This document shows positions 57,378 through 64,000 of a stretch of 64,000 nt of DNA, piece after piece. This stretch comes from Chondrinema litorale (GTDB taxonomy: Bacteria > Bacteroidota > Bacteroidia > Cytophagales > Flammeovirgaceae). Under the pieces are notes generated by a model. It saw only the letters and a list, made by a program, of their open reading frames with translations. It was not told the DNA's origin and did no database searches. The stretch covers positions 3,091,001 to 3,155,000 of the forward strand of contig NZ_CP111043.1 in assembly GCF_026250525.1 (NCBI RefSeq). Direction: 5' to 3'. Numbering within the stretch: the first letter of the stretch is position 1; each line of letters opens with the position of its first letter. The translations under genes were made by a program, and so were the position numbers.

Positions 57378-58532
57378 ATGAAATTTGGAACCAAAGCAGT
57401 GCATGCCGGTGTAGAACCAGACCCAACTACAGGTGCGATTATGACACCGATTTACCAAACTAGTACTTATGTGCAGGAGTCACCGGGTAAACATAAAGGT
57501 TATGAGTATGCCAGAACACAAAACCCAACAAGAGATGCTTTACAAGCAAGTTTGGCTGCATTAGAAAATGGCAAATATGGTTTGTGTTATGCAACAGGTT
57601 TAGCAGCTACAGATACCATTATGAAAACCCTAAGACCGGGAGATGAAGTTATCTGTACGAATGATATGTATGGAGGTACTTATCGTTTGTTTACTACGGT
57701 TTTTCAACCATTTGGCATTAAGTTCATATTTGTGCCAATGGCAGAAGCTGAATCTGTAGAACAATATGTAACAGATAAAACTAAAATGGTATGGGTAGAG
57801 ACACCTACAAATCCATTAATGAATGTGATAGATATTGAAAAAATTGCTGCTATCACAAAAAAGCATGAAGTATTGCTTACAGTAGATAACACTTTTGCTA
57901 CTCCATATTTGCAAAACCCGCTTGATCTTGGTGCAGACATCGTGATGCACTCAGTTACAAAATACCTTGGTGGCCACTCAGATACTGTAATGGGAGCTAT
58001 CATTACCAATAATGAGAAGTTGTATGAGTCTTACAAGTTTTTACAAAATGCGGCTGGTGGCACTCCTGGTCCTCAAGATTGTTTTTTGGTTTTAAGAGGA
58101 ATAAAGACACTACATCTAAGAATGAGACAGCATTGCATTAATGGAAAAGCAGTAGCTGAGTTTCTTGAGCAGCATCCTTTGGTTGGTAAAGTGTATTATC
58201 CGGGTTTAGAGTCTCATAAAGGCTATGAAATTGCTAAGAAGCAAATGAGAGATTTTGGTGGAATGGTTTCTTTTACCTTAAAAGATGATAAAGTAACTAC
58301 AGCCATTAAAACATTAGAGAATTTTAATCTTTTTGCTTTAGCAGAATCGCTAGGAGGTGTAGAATCTCTTTGTGGTCATCCTGCATCAATGACACACGCT
58401 AGTATTCCACCAGAAGAGCGCAAAAAATCTGGCTTAAGCGATTCCTTAATCCGTTTAAGTGTTGGTATCGAAGATACTGAAGATTTAATTGCAGATTTAA
58501 AACAAGCCATAGAGTCTGCTAGTAAGGCATAA
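57378..58532 (+). CDS. PLP-dependent trans-sulfuration enzyme (cystathionine gamma-synthase type)
   Basis: The 384-residue protein is of the Cys/Met metabolism PLP family. Visible features are [32 protein letters not shown], the cofactor-stacking [11 protein letters not shown], and [33 protein letters not shown] leads to the PLP lysine in [12 protein letters not shown], and [21 protein letters not shown] and [10 protein letters not shown] follow. It would join O-succinyl- or O-acetylhomoserine with cysteine, or cleave cystathionine; sequence alone does not separate synthase from lyase. The ATG at 57378 is chosen. An in-frame TTG at 57348 adds ten residues outside the conserved N-terminus. Confidence 0.9.
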   Translation: MKFGTKAVHAGVEPDPTTGAIMTPIYQTSTYVQESPGKHKGYEYARTQNPTRDALQASLAALENGKYGLCYATGLAATDTIMKTLRPGDEVICTNDMYGGTYRLFTTVFQPFGIKFIFVPMAEAESVEQYVTDKTKMVWVETPTNPLMNVIDIEKIAAITKKHEVLLTVDNTFATPYLQNPLDLGADIVMHSVTKYLGGHSDTVMGAIITNNEKLYESYKFLQNAAGGTPGPQDCFLVLRGIKTLHLRMRQHCINGKAVAEFLEQHPLVGKVYYPGLESHKGYEIAKKQMRDFGGMVSFTLKDDKVTTAIKTLENFNLFALAESLGGVESLCGHPASMTHASIPPEERKKSGLSDSLIRLSVGIEDTEDLIADLKQAIESASKA

Positions 58533-58558
58533 ATATTAGATCATCATTATTAAAATAA

Positions 58559-58598
58559 AAAGCCATCTGAGCTAAATCAGATGGCTTTCTGTTTTTTT
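58559..58598. terminator. bidirectional terminator after the trans-sulfuration gene
   Basis: A 12-bp stem AAAGCCATCTGA-type (58559-58570) pairs with TCAGATGGCTTT (58577-58588). It is followed by CTG and seven T residues and lies between two convergent genes. Confidence 0.88.
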
Positions 58599-59091
58599 AG
58601 TATTCTTTTCTCAATCTATACTTTATTCGTCCATTAATTGTATTTTCTGTAACTACAAGCTTATTCGAGTTTAGAGTAATTACTTCCCAAGAATAATTGC
58701 TTACAGGTAACGGGCCATTTTGCATAAGAGCAATCTGTAATATGCTGATGTCATCACATTCATCATCATCGTCAAATGCATCACAATCTGTTTCGTACTG
58801 CCTATCCCATTGCCCATCAATATGAACTAGGTTACCGTCAGCATCAATGTACTCAACTGTTACATCTCTGTTTTTATCAAATTCGAAGTATACGTCGTCA
58901 TATTCACTAGTGATATTTTCTACTTTAAAACTAAAGTCTTTCTGGTATGTCACTTTTTCAAAGTACCATCTACCTTCTAAACGCTCTTTAAATGATGAGA
59001 AAATATTTAAGTCGTCGCAAGAGCTTATGAATAGTGTAGAGGATAAAAGAGTTGTTAACAAAATTATCTTCCTGATAAAATATAGTTTCAT
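58597..59091 (-). CDS. hypothetical lipoprotein, lipocalin-like
   Basis: The protein of about 164 residues has a lipoprotein signal peptide with the lipobox FISSC, so it should be membrane-anchored. The mature domain starts LEGRWYFEKVTYQ and has alternating strands with an acidic, Cys-containing loop (DCDAFDDDDECDD) that could bind calcium. It resembles lipocalin-like lipoproteins of Bacteroidota, but I cannot name it. The ATG at 59089-59091 is taken as start; a TTG four codons upstream is less likely. It is divergent from the FG-GAP protein gene. Confidence 0.68.
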   Translation of the reverse strand: MKLYFIRKIILLTTLLSSTLFISSCDDLNIFSSFKERLEGRWYFEKVTYQKDFSFKVENITSEYDDVYFEFDKNRDVTVEYIDADGNLVHIDGQWDRQYETDCDAFDDDDECDDISILQIALMQNGPLPVSNYSWEVITLNSNKLVVTENTINGRIKYRLRKEY

Positions 59092-59208
59092 ACAAATCAA
59101 CAATTGGTTTGAATTAACTTTACGATATTAAAAATACACTGGTTACGAACCTTTGACGAAAAGCGATTGTCTCTTTCTTAAGAGTATTGACCGATAAATG
59201 AATTAGCT

Positions 59209-61401
59209 ATGAAACTTATTACCCGTTTATTTTTACTTCTACTTATTTTTTACGCAAACAGCATTTATGCTCAGTCGTTTACTTTTACTCTTAGCGATTC
59301 CATAGAAATAGTTAAGGAGGGTGAAAATTATTTTAATGCGTGGGCAGGAGGGTTAAATGCTGCTCAAATAAGTAAGATTGATTTAGATAATGATGGTGTC
59401 GAAGATGTTTTAGTTTATGACAGGACAACCTATAAGCTAAGTACTTTTCTTAATTCTAATGATACACTTAAATATGCACCCTATTTAGAAACACAATTTC
59501 CTGAGGTAAACTACTGGGTACTTTTAAAAGATTTTGATGGAGATGGGTTTAAAGATTTATTTACTGGAGCTAGTTCGGGTATTACAGTTTATAAGAATAA
59601 GGGTTTTAGTAATGGGAAAATAACTTGGGAGCTTTTTAAAGATGTTGTAAGAACATTGGGCTTTTCAGGTTCACAGATAAACCTGAAAGTAGATATTACA
59701 GATATTCCTGCAATTGTAGATGTAGATAATGATGGCGATCTGGATATTTTCAATTTTGTGCCTTCATTTGGGGGGTCAATAGAGTTTCACCAAAACCTAA
59801 GTATGGAAACCTATGGAACTGCTGATAGTTTAATTTATGAAAAAGTTACTGATAAATGGGGGAATTTGTATGAGTGTGGAAACTGCCTAGACTATTTTTT
59901 TGATGGAGGTTCATCTTGTAGAGTCGCAGCAATAGAACATGCAGGTTCAGCTTTATTATTATTTGATAAAGATAATGATGGTGATCAGGATTTGTATATA
60001 GGCGAGGTAGATTGTACAAATCTGGTTGCAGTAACAAATAAAGGAACTTCAGAGTCTGTACTTTTTGAAGATTATGATTTAGACTTCCCAACAGATGCAC
60101 CAATAGACATGATTTTTCCTGGGAGCTATTATGAGGATGTAGATTATGATGGCAAAGAGGATTTAATAGTAAGTCCTAATATTTTTTCTAATGATTTAAA
60201 TGAAGTTGATTTCTCTAATTCTATTTGGTATTACAAAAATACTGGAATCGATACTGCTGAGTTTACACTAGTTCAGAAGAATTTTTTGCAAGATAATATG
60301 CTGGATTTGGGCGAAGGCACGAGCCCGGCAGTAGCAGATGAAGATGGAGATGGTGATCTGGATTTATTTGTTGCCAACAAAGGCAGAATGAATAATGGGA
60401 ATTTTTATGCAACACTGTTCTTATATGAAAACACAGGTACAGATGAACAACCTGTTTTCGAACTAAAAGATGAGGATTATTTGGGGCTATCTAAGTTCGC
60501 TTATACAGAGTTAAAAATTCAGTTTGCAGATATAGATGGAGACGGTTTGCAAGATTTAGCTTATACAGCTTATCAATCAGGAACATCATTATCAATCAGG
60601 TATATGCTTAATAGAGCAACATCTGAAAGTGAGCCATTAGATTATAGTACAAATCAGATAGTAAAACTTGGATTTACTGTAAATAGACTGGATGAGGTAC
60701 ATTTTACAGATGTAGATAAAGATGGGGAGATAGATATATTATTAGGTAAGTTTCAGGGAGGAGTTCTTTCATACTATAGAAACTCAGGCAATCTAGTTTT
60801 TGAAGATCCGATAGATGGTTTTGGTGGAATTACATACAACAACCTTCGAAGAGAGTTAAGTCTAGAAACTGCTGATTTAGATGGAGACGGAAGTTTAGAA
60901 TTAATTACCGGAGATCGCTCTGGAGAGTTAAGAATCTATCCAAACTTTCAGAATGAGATAGAAACTACTTTTACAACAATCGAAGATACTATTTACGATA
61001 GTACCAATAAAGTATATGTCGAGTACTACTTTGGTACAGGTATTTATCCTGTGGTATTTGGAAAAGATATTATTTTAGGTACAGAAGCTGGCGGACTTCG
61101 CTATTTGAAAAATACAAAAGTGGAAGATGATGACATAGTGAGTGGAATAGAAGATGAGTTGGATGATGATGTTATTGTGGTTTTTCCAAACCCTGCCGTT
61201 AGTTCATTTAATATCAGTTCAACTGTAAATGGATTTCTAAATATCTATGCAAACGATGGTAAGTTAATTTTGGAGAATGTAGAACTTAATGCCAATGAAG
61301 ATAAAATAATAAAGGTATCAAGTTGGCCAGAAGGGCTATATATATTGAGAATATTAAGTAATCATGCTGTTTCAACTAAAAAATTATTAATTAAAAAGTG
61401 A
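59209..61401 (+). CDS. secreted FG-GAP/VCBS repeat protein with T9SS sorting domain
   Basis: The 730-residue protein has a signal peptide ending near IYAQS (about residue 22) and at least nine calcium-loop repeats of the DxDxDGxxD type. Examples are DNDGVEDVLV, DGDGFKDLF, DNDGDLDIF, DNDGDQDLY, DGDGDLDLFVA, DGDGLQDLAY, DKDGEIDILL and DGDGSLELIT, spread through a FG-GAP beta-propeller. The C-terminal 75 residues form a type A type IX secretion sorting domain: VFPNPAVSSFNI, then ANDGKLIL, WPEGLYILRI and KKLLIKK. It is therefore exported across the outer membrane and probably attached to the surface. The start is ATG. Its TGA overlaps the GTG of the next gene. Confidence 0.9.
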   Translation: MKLITRLFLLLLIFYANSIYAQSFTFTLSDSIEIVKEGENYFNAWAGGLNAAQISKIDLDNDGVEDVLVYDRTTYKLSTFLNSNDTLKYAPYLETQFPEVNYWVLLKDFDGDGFKDLFTGASSGITVYKNKGFSNGKITWELFKDVVRTLGFSGSQINLKVDITDIPAIVDVDNDGDLDIFNFVPSFGGSIEFHQNLSMETYGTADSLIYEKVTDKWGNLYECGNCLDYFFDGGSSCRVAAIEHAGSALLLFDKDNDGDQDLYIGEVDCTNLVAVTNKGTSESVLFEDYDLDFPTDAPIDMIFPGSYYEDVDYDGKEDLIVSPNIFSNDLNEVDFSNSIWYYKNTGIDTAEFTLVQKNFLQDNMLDLGEGTSPAVADEDGDGDLDLFVANKGRMNNGNFYATLFLYENTGTDEQPVFELKDEDYLGLSKFAYTELKIQFADIDGDGLQDLAYTAYQSGTSLSIRYMLNRATSESEPLDYSTNQIVKLGFTVNRLDEVHFTDVDKDGEIDILLGKFQGGVLSYYRNSGNLVFEDPIDGFGGITYNNLRRELSLETADLDGDGSLELITGDRSGELRIYPNFQNEIETTFTTIEDTIYDSTNKVYVEYYFGTGIYPVVFGKDIILGTEAGGLRYLKNTKVEDDDIVSGIEDELDDDVIVVFPNPAVSSFNISSTVNGFLNIYANDGKLILENVELNANEDKIIKVSSWPEGLYILRILSNHAVSTKKLLIKK

Positions 61402-61766
61402 AAACAGTAATAAGTATTTCGGTTAGTAAGAGAGAGCCATGGAATTTTAACTTTCAGCAACAAACTGAGTTGAAACTGTTGTTCCCAGAGTTTGAAATTA
61501 TTGATTTTGATAACTATTCTGACTCCACATTATTAACTTATATAAATAAGCTGCTTGATGAGAGCGAAAAGCTTATAGTAATACTAGAGTTAAACGAAAC
61601 AGAAGAATTGGGAAATATTCCTGTATTTTTAAGGAAGTTAATAAAGTATAGAAAAAAACTTCAAGTATTTTATTTAGGTGAGCAAAATCACCTACAGAAG
61701 ATTATAGCTCCTTACAAAGCGGTGAAAGTTACTAAAGTAGAAGAGGCTTTAGTTCACTTAAACTAA
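61398..61766 (+). CDS. small unknown cytoplasmic protein coupled to the FG-GAP gene
   Basis: The 122-residue frame starts with GTG inside a GTGA overlap with the upstream stop, the classic arrangement of translational coupling. There is no signal peptide or TM helix. The sequence alternates strands and helices (VISISVSKREPW, LIVILELNETEEL, LQVFYLGEQNHLQKI) in a pattern like a small alpha/beta fold. I do not recognise a family. It is unusual for a surface-secreted protein to be coupled to a cytoplasmic one, and the function is unknown. Composition matches its neighbours, supporting a genuine gene. Confidence 0.6.
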   Translation: MKTVISISVSKREPWNFNFQQQTELKLLFPEFEIIDFDNYSDSTLLTYINKLLDESEKLIVILELNETEELGNIPVFLRKLIKYRKKLQVFYLGEQNHLQKIIAPYKAVKVTKVEEALVHLN

Positions 61767-61915
61767 AGTGCATAATCTGTAGGAATAAAATCTACTTAAC
61801 AATATTAATTGGAGGGAAAAAGTGATTTTTAGTCTCTCTTTATAAAAATATTGTCTCAACAAGCTATAAAATTTACTAAAACTTAAAAAACAATCACTTA
61901 TTTTTAGTGTACGGT

Positions 61916-61945
61916 TTGCTTACAATAAATTAATTACTACTTTTG
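61916..61945 (+). promoter_or_regulatory. perfect Bacteroidota promoter of the rplC operon
   Basis: TTG (61916-61918), a 19-base spacer, and TACTTTTG (61938-61945) match the TTG-N19-TAnnTTTG consensus of the Bacteroidota primary sigma factor without mismatch. It is followed by CACTCCTTTT, as at rplS. Confidence 0.85.
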
Positions 61946-61951
61946 CACTCC

Positions 61952-62069
61952 TTTTAAGAGGGAAATATGTAAGTGGCTTAAAGGTATTGCAGCGAAGTTC
62001 ACACATATTTTTATCGAAGTAATCAGTAAGTTGTTTGTTACAACCGCTGCAAAAGTAAAGATTATAAAG
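61952..62069 (+). promoter_or_regulatory. structured mRNA leader of the rplC-rplD operon
   Basis: TTGCAGCG (61987-61994) pairs perfectly with CGCTGCAA (62045-62052). The stem is extended by GTT/AAC across a 2-nt bulge, and it closes 17 bases before the rplC ATG. A smaller GTAA/TTAC stem (62019-62022, 62038-62041) can form inside. In other phyla L4 (rplD) controls this operon through its leader, so autoregulation is plausible. Confidence 0.45.
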
Positions 62070-62693
62070 ATGCCCGGAATTATTGGTAAGAAGGTCGGAA
62101 TGACCAGCATTTATGATGAGAATGGTAAAAACATGGCATGTACAGTTATTCAAGCTGGGCCATGTGTCGTTACTCAGGTAAAATCCGCTGATGTTGATGG
62201 TTATACATCAGTTCAGTTAGGGTTTGAAGACAAAAAAGAGAAAAACACTCCCAGTCCTTTAGCGGGACACTTCAGCAAAGCAGGTACTGCGCCTAAGAAA
62301 AAAGTAAAAGAATTCAAAGATTTTGATAGTTCAGCATACAAAGCTGGTGATGTAATCACTATCGAAGATGTATTTGTTCTTGGAGATTTTGTTGATATAA
62401 CAGGAATTTCGAAAGGTAAAGGTTTTCAAGGTGTTGTAAAGCGTCATGGTTTTGGTGGTGTTGGCCAGTCTACACACGGTCAACATAACCGTCAAAGACA
62501 CCCAGGTGCTATTGGTGCTTGTTCTTATCCAGCGAGAGTTTTTAAAGGCTTAAAAATGGCTGGTAGAAAAGGGAATGATAAAGTTAAGGTTGAAAACCTT
62601 AAAGTAATTAAAATATATCCGGAACAAAATTTACTAGTAGTTACTGGTGCAATTCCGGGTGCGAAAAATTCTTATGTATATATCGAAAAGTAA
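62070..62693 (+). CDS. rplC: 50S ribosomal protein L3
   Basis: The 207-residue protein is L3, an early assembly protein at the peptidyl transferase centre. The ATG at 62070 gives the conserved [19 protein letters not shown]; an upstream in-frame TTG at 62031 lies in the leader. The loop region [24 protein letters not shown], with the Gln/His-rich tip near the catalytic centre, is intact, as is [14 protein letters not shown]. Here it is the first gene of the operon: rpsJ, which normally precedes it, is absent. Confidence 0.97.
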   Translation: MPGIIGKKVGMTSIYDENGKNMACTVIQAGPCVVTQVKSADVDGYTSVQLGFEDKKEKNTPSPLAGHFSKAGTAPKKKVKEFKDFDSSAYKAGDVITIEDVFVLGDFVDITGISKGKGFQGVVKRHGFGGVGQSTHGQHNRQRHPGAIGACSYPARVFKGLKMAGRKGNDKVKVENLKVIKIYPEQNLLVVTGAIPGAKNSYVYIEK

Positions 62694-62701
62694 TCTAAGC
62701 A

Positions 62702-63322
62702 ATGGAACTGGAAGTTTTTGATAAAAGCGGAAGTCAGACAGGTAAAAAAGTAAGTTTACCAGACTCAGTTTTTGGTATAGAGCCAAATGATCATGCCATA
62801 TACCTAGACGTAAAGCAGTTTCTTGCTAATCAACGTCAAGGGACTCATAAATCTAAGGAAAGAGCAGAAATAGTTGGATCAACCAAGAAACTTAAAAAAC
62901 AAAAAGGAACTGGTACTGCCAGAGCTGGTAGTATTAAATCTCCTGTTTTTAGAGGTGGTGGTAGAGTATTTGGTCCAAAACCAAGAGATTATAGCTTTAA
63001 GCTAAACAAAAAGCTTAAAAAATTAGCTAGAAAATCAGCTCTTTCATATAAAGCTAGTGGATCTTCAATAGCAATTCTTGAAGACTTTACATTAGATGCT
63101 CCGAAAACTAAAGAATATGCTTCAATACTGAAGAGTCTTAATTTTGAGGGTAAAAAAGTGCTACTAGTTTTACCAGAAGCTGATAAATCAATCATTTTGT
63201 CAGTAAGAAATCTGCCTAAATCTAAAGTAACTACGGTTGATAGCCTAAATACTTATGATATCATGAATGCAGATCAGTTGTTGGTATTTGAAAATTCTAT
63301 TGAGAAGTTTTCAAACTTTTAA
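62702..63322 (+). CDS. rplD: 50S ribosomal protein L4
   Basis: The 206-residue L4 lines the peptide exit tunnel with its extended loop KKQKGTGTARAGSIKSPVFRGGGRVFGPKPRDY (about residues 62-95; macrolide contacts lie here). The N-terminal DKSGSQTGKKVSLPDSVFG and the C-terminal globular part are complete. In E. coli L4 represses its own operon at the leader, so it is the prime candidate for binding the structured leader upstream of rplC. It starts with ATG 8 bases after rplC. Confidence 0.96.
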   Translation: MELEVFDKSGSQTGKKVSLPDSVFGIEPNDHAIYLDVKQFLANQRQGTHKSKERAEIVGSTKKLKKQKGTGTARAGSIKSPVFRGGGRVFGPKPRDYSFKLNKKLKKLARKSALSYKASGSSIAILEDFTLDAPKTKEYASILKSLNFEGKKVLLVLPEADKSIILSVRNLPKSKVTTVDSLNTYDIMNADQLLVFENSIEKFSNF

Positions 63323-63334
63323 AATATTTAAGTT

Positions 63335-63622
63335 ATGCAAATATTAAAAAAGCCTATCATCACAGAGAAAGTATCTGCACTTAACGAATCAGGTGTTTAT
63401 GGATTTGTGGTAGATATAAAGGCAAATAAAATTCAGATAAAAGAAGCAGTAGAGGGTAAGTATGGTGTAACTGTTGAACAAGTACGCACTATGAATTATC
63501 TAGGTAAATCTAAAGTTCGCTACACTAAAGCAGGTTTTATTTCAGGAAAGAGCTCTGACGTGAAGAAAGCTATAGTAAAACTTGCCGAAGGAGAGATTAT
63601 AGATATCTACGATAATGTTTAA
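63335..63622 (+). CDS. rplW: 50S ribosomal protein L23
   Basis: The 95-residue protein is L23, which sits beside the tunnel exit and binds trigger factor and SRP. It has the conserved LKKPIITEKVSALNESGVYGFVVDIKANKIQIKEAVEGKYGVTVEQVRTMNY pattern (residues about 3-55) with a short basic extension (GKSKVRYTKAGF). It starts 12 bases after rplD with ATG. Confidence 0.95.
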   Translation: MQILKKPIITEKVSALNESGVYGFVVDIKANKIQIKEAVEGKYGVTVEQVRTMNYLGKSKVRYTKAGFISGKSSDVKKAIVKLAEGEIIDIYDNV

Positions 63623-63659
63623 TTTCCTCTAAGTAATAAATATTTCAAAGATTTAAGCA

Positions 63660-64000
63660 ATGGCAGTAAAGAAATTAAGGCCGATAACTCCTGGAACAAG
63701 ATTCAGAATTGCTCCGACTTTCAGTGAAATTACTACAGACAAACCTGAAAAGTCATTACTCGCGCCGATAAAAAAATCCGGAGGTAGAAATAACACCGGT
63801 AAAATGACCATGAGATACAGGGGTGGTGGTCATAAAAGAAGATACCGTATTATTGATTTTAAGCGTGCTAAGCATGATGTAAGTGCTGAGGTATTAACAG
63901 TAGAATACGATCCGAACAGAACATCATACATTTCGCTTATTCAGTACGAAGATGGTGAGAAAACTTATATCTTAGCACCAGAGGGGATAAAAGTAGGGCA
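63660..64000 (+). CDS. rplB: 50S ribosomal protein L2 (3' partial)
   Basis: The frame from the ATG at 63660 runs to the window edge without a stop. It begins [19 protein letters not shown], then [29 protein letters not shown] and [28 protein letters not shown], which is the N-terminal half of L2, a core 23S-binding protein needed for peptidyl transferase activity. It follows rplW after 37 bases in the standard operon order; rpsS and the rest should follow outside the window. Confidence 0.97.
   Translation, partial: MAVKKLRPITPGTRFRIAPTFSEITTDKPEKSLLAPIKKSGGRNNTGKMTMRYRGGGHKRRYRIIDFKRAKHDVSAEVLTVEYDPNRTSYISLIQYEDGEKTYILAPEGIKVG

Larger units (their letters stand above)
61767..62069. other. 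303-base gap holding the rplC promoter and leader
   Basis: There is no ORF, and in particular no rpsJ. It contains the perfect TTG-N19-TACTTTTG promoter (61916-61945) and a leader of about 117 bases with a long-range stem. Confidence 0.7.

Noticed and set aside
62031-62069. N-terminal extension of L3 from a TTG
   Set aside because: It lies in the structured leader; [11 protein letters not shown] is the standard L3 start.
61920-62153. Antisense 77-codon frame across the rplC promoter
   Set aside because: It covers the promoter, leader and start of rplC; there is no coding signature.

Overview
The window looks like a chromosomal segment of a gliding member of the Bacteroidota, most likely of the Cytophagales type. 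The evidence is AT-rich DNA, a GldJ gliding lipoprotein, a type IX secretion C-terminal sorting domain, an unfused short NuoC, Bacteroidota-style promoters (TTG-N19-TAnnTTTG, perfect ahead of rplC), and little sign of Shine-Dalgarno sequences with many TTG/GTG starts. I see no insertion sequence, prophage, tRNA, rRNA or CRISPR array. A genus cannot be named from this sequence alone.

Layout. 1-5.8 kb: the end of a PolB-type 3'-5' exonuclease gene coupled to a small membrane protein, a site-2 protease homologue, a lone cas6 on the opposite strand, a secreted TPR protein, and an isolated nuoB-nuoC pair. 5.9-14.7 kb: a large two-TM GAF/PAS sensor without an output domain, lptC, a small membrane protein, mfd and gldJ. 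14.9-24.2 kb: a large secreted Asp-box (sortilin-like) protein, the convergent lipB-aroA pair, a SlyD-type isomerase, an ECF sigma factor and gyrA. 24.5-31.3 kb: a six-gene minus-strand exopolysaccharide cluster (wcaJ-type initiator, gmd, fcl, WecG/TagA, GT61, GT4) that makes GDP-L-fucose and assembles a lipid-linked glycan. 31.8-42.5 kb: a DUF4097-type secreted protein, aroK, mutS2, a HAD nucleotidase, a PpiD-like foldase, an OmpA/PD40 envelope protein and rarA. 42.9-48.9 kb: hisF with a HisIE-like gene whose HisI half has lost its metal-binding residues, chaN-like, rplS, lpxH, rodA and accD. 49.1-54.4 kb: MBOAT and UbiA membrane enzymes and the trkA-trkH potassium system. 54.7-61.8 kb: a serine hydrolase, a TPR protein, a cystathionine gamma-synthase-type enzyme, a lipoprotein, and a T9SS-sorted FG-GAP protein overlapping a small unknown gene. 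62-64 kb: the start of the large ribosomal protein operon (rplC, rplD, rplW, rplB).

Most genes are housekeeping: envelope biogenesis (lptC, lpxH, the polysaccharide cluster, rodA, ppiD-like), DNA repair (mfd, mutS2, rarA), aromatic and histidine synthesis (aroA, aroK, hisF) and translation. The items most worth a second look are the solitary cas6, the degenerate HisI domain, the structured rplC leader in an operon lacking rpsJ, candidate small RNAs upstream of hisF and rplS, and paired DNA palindromes ahead of the DUF4097 gene.
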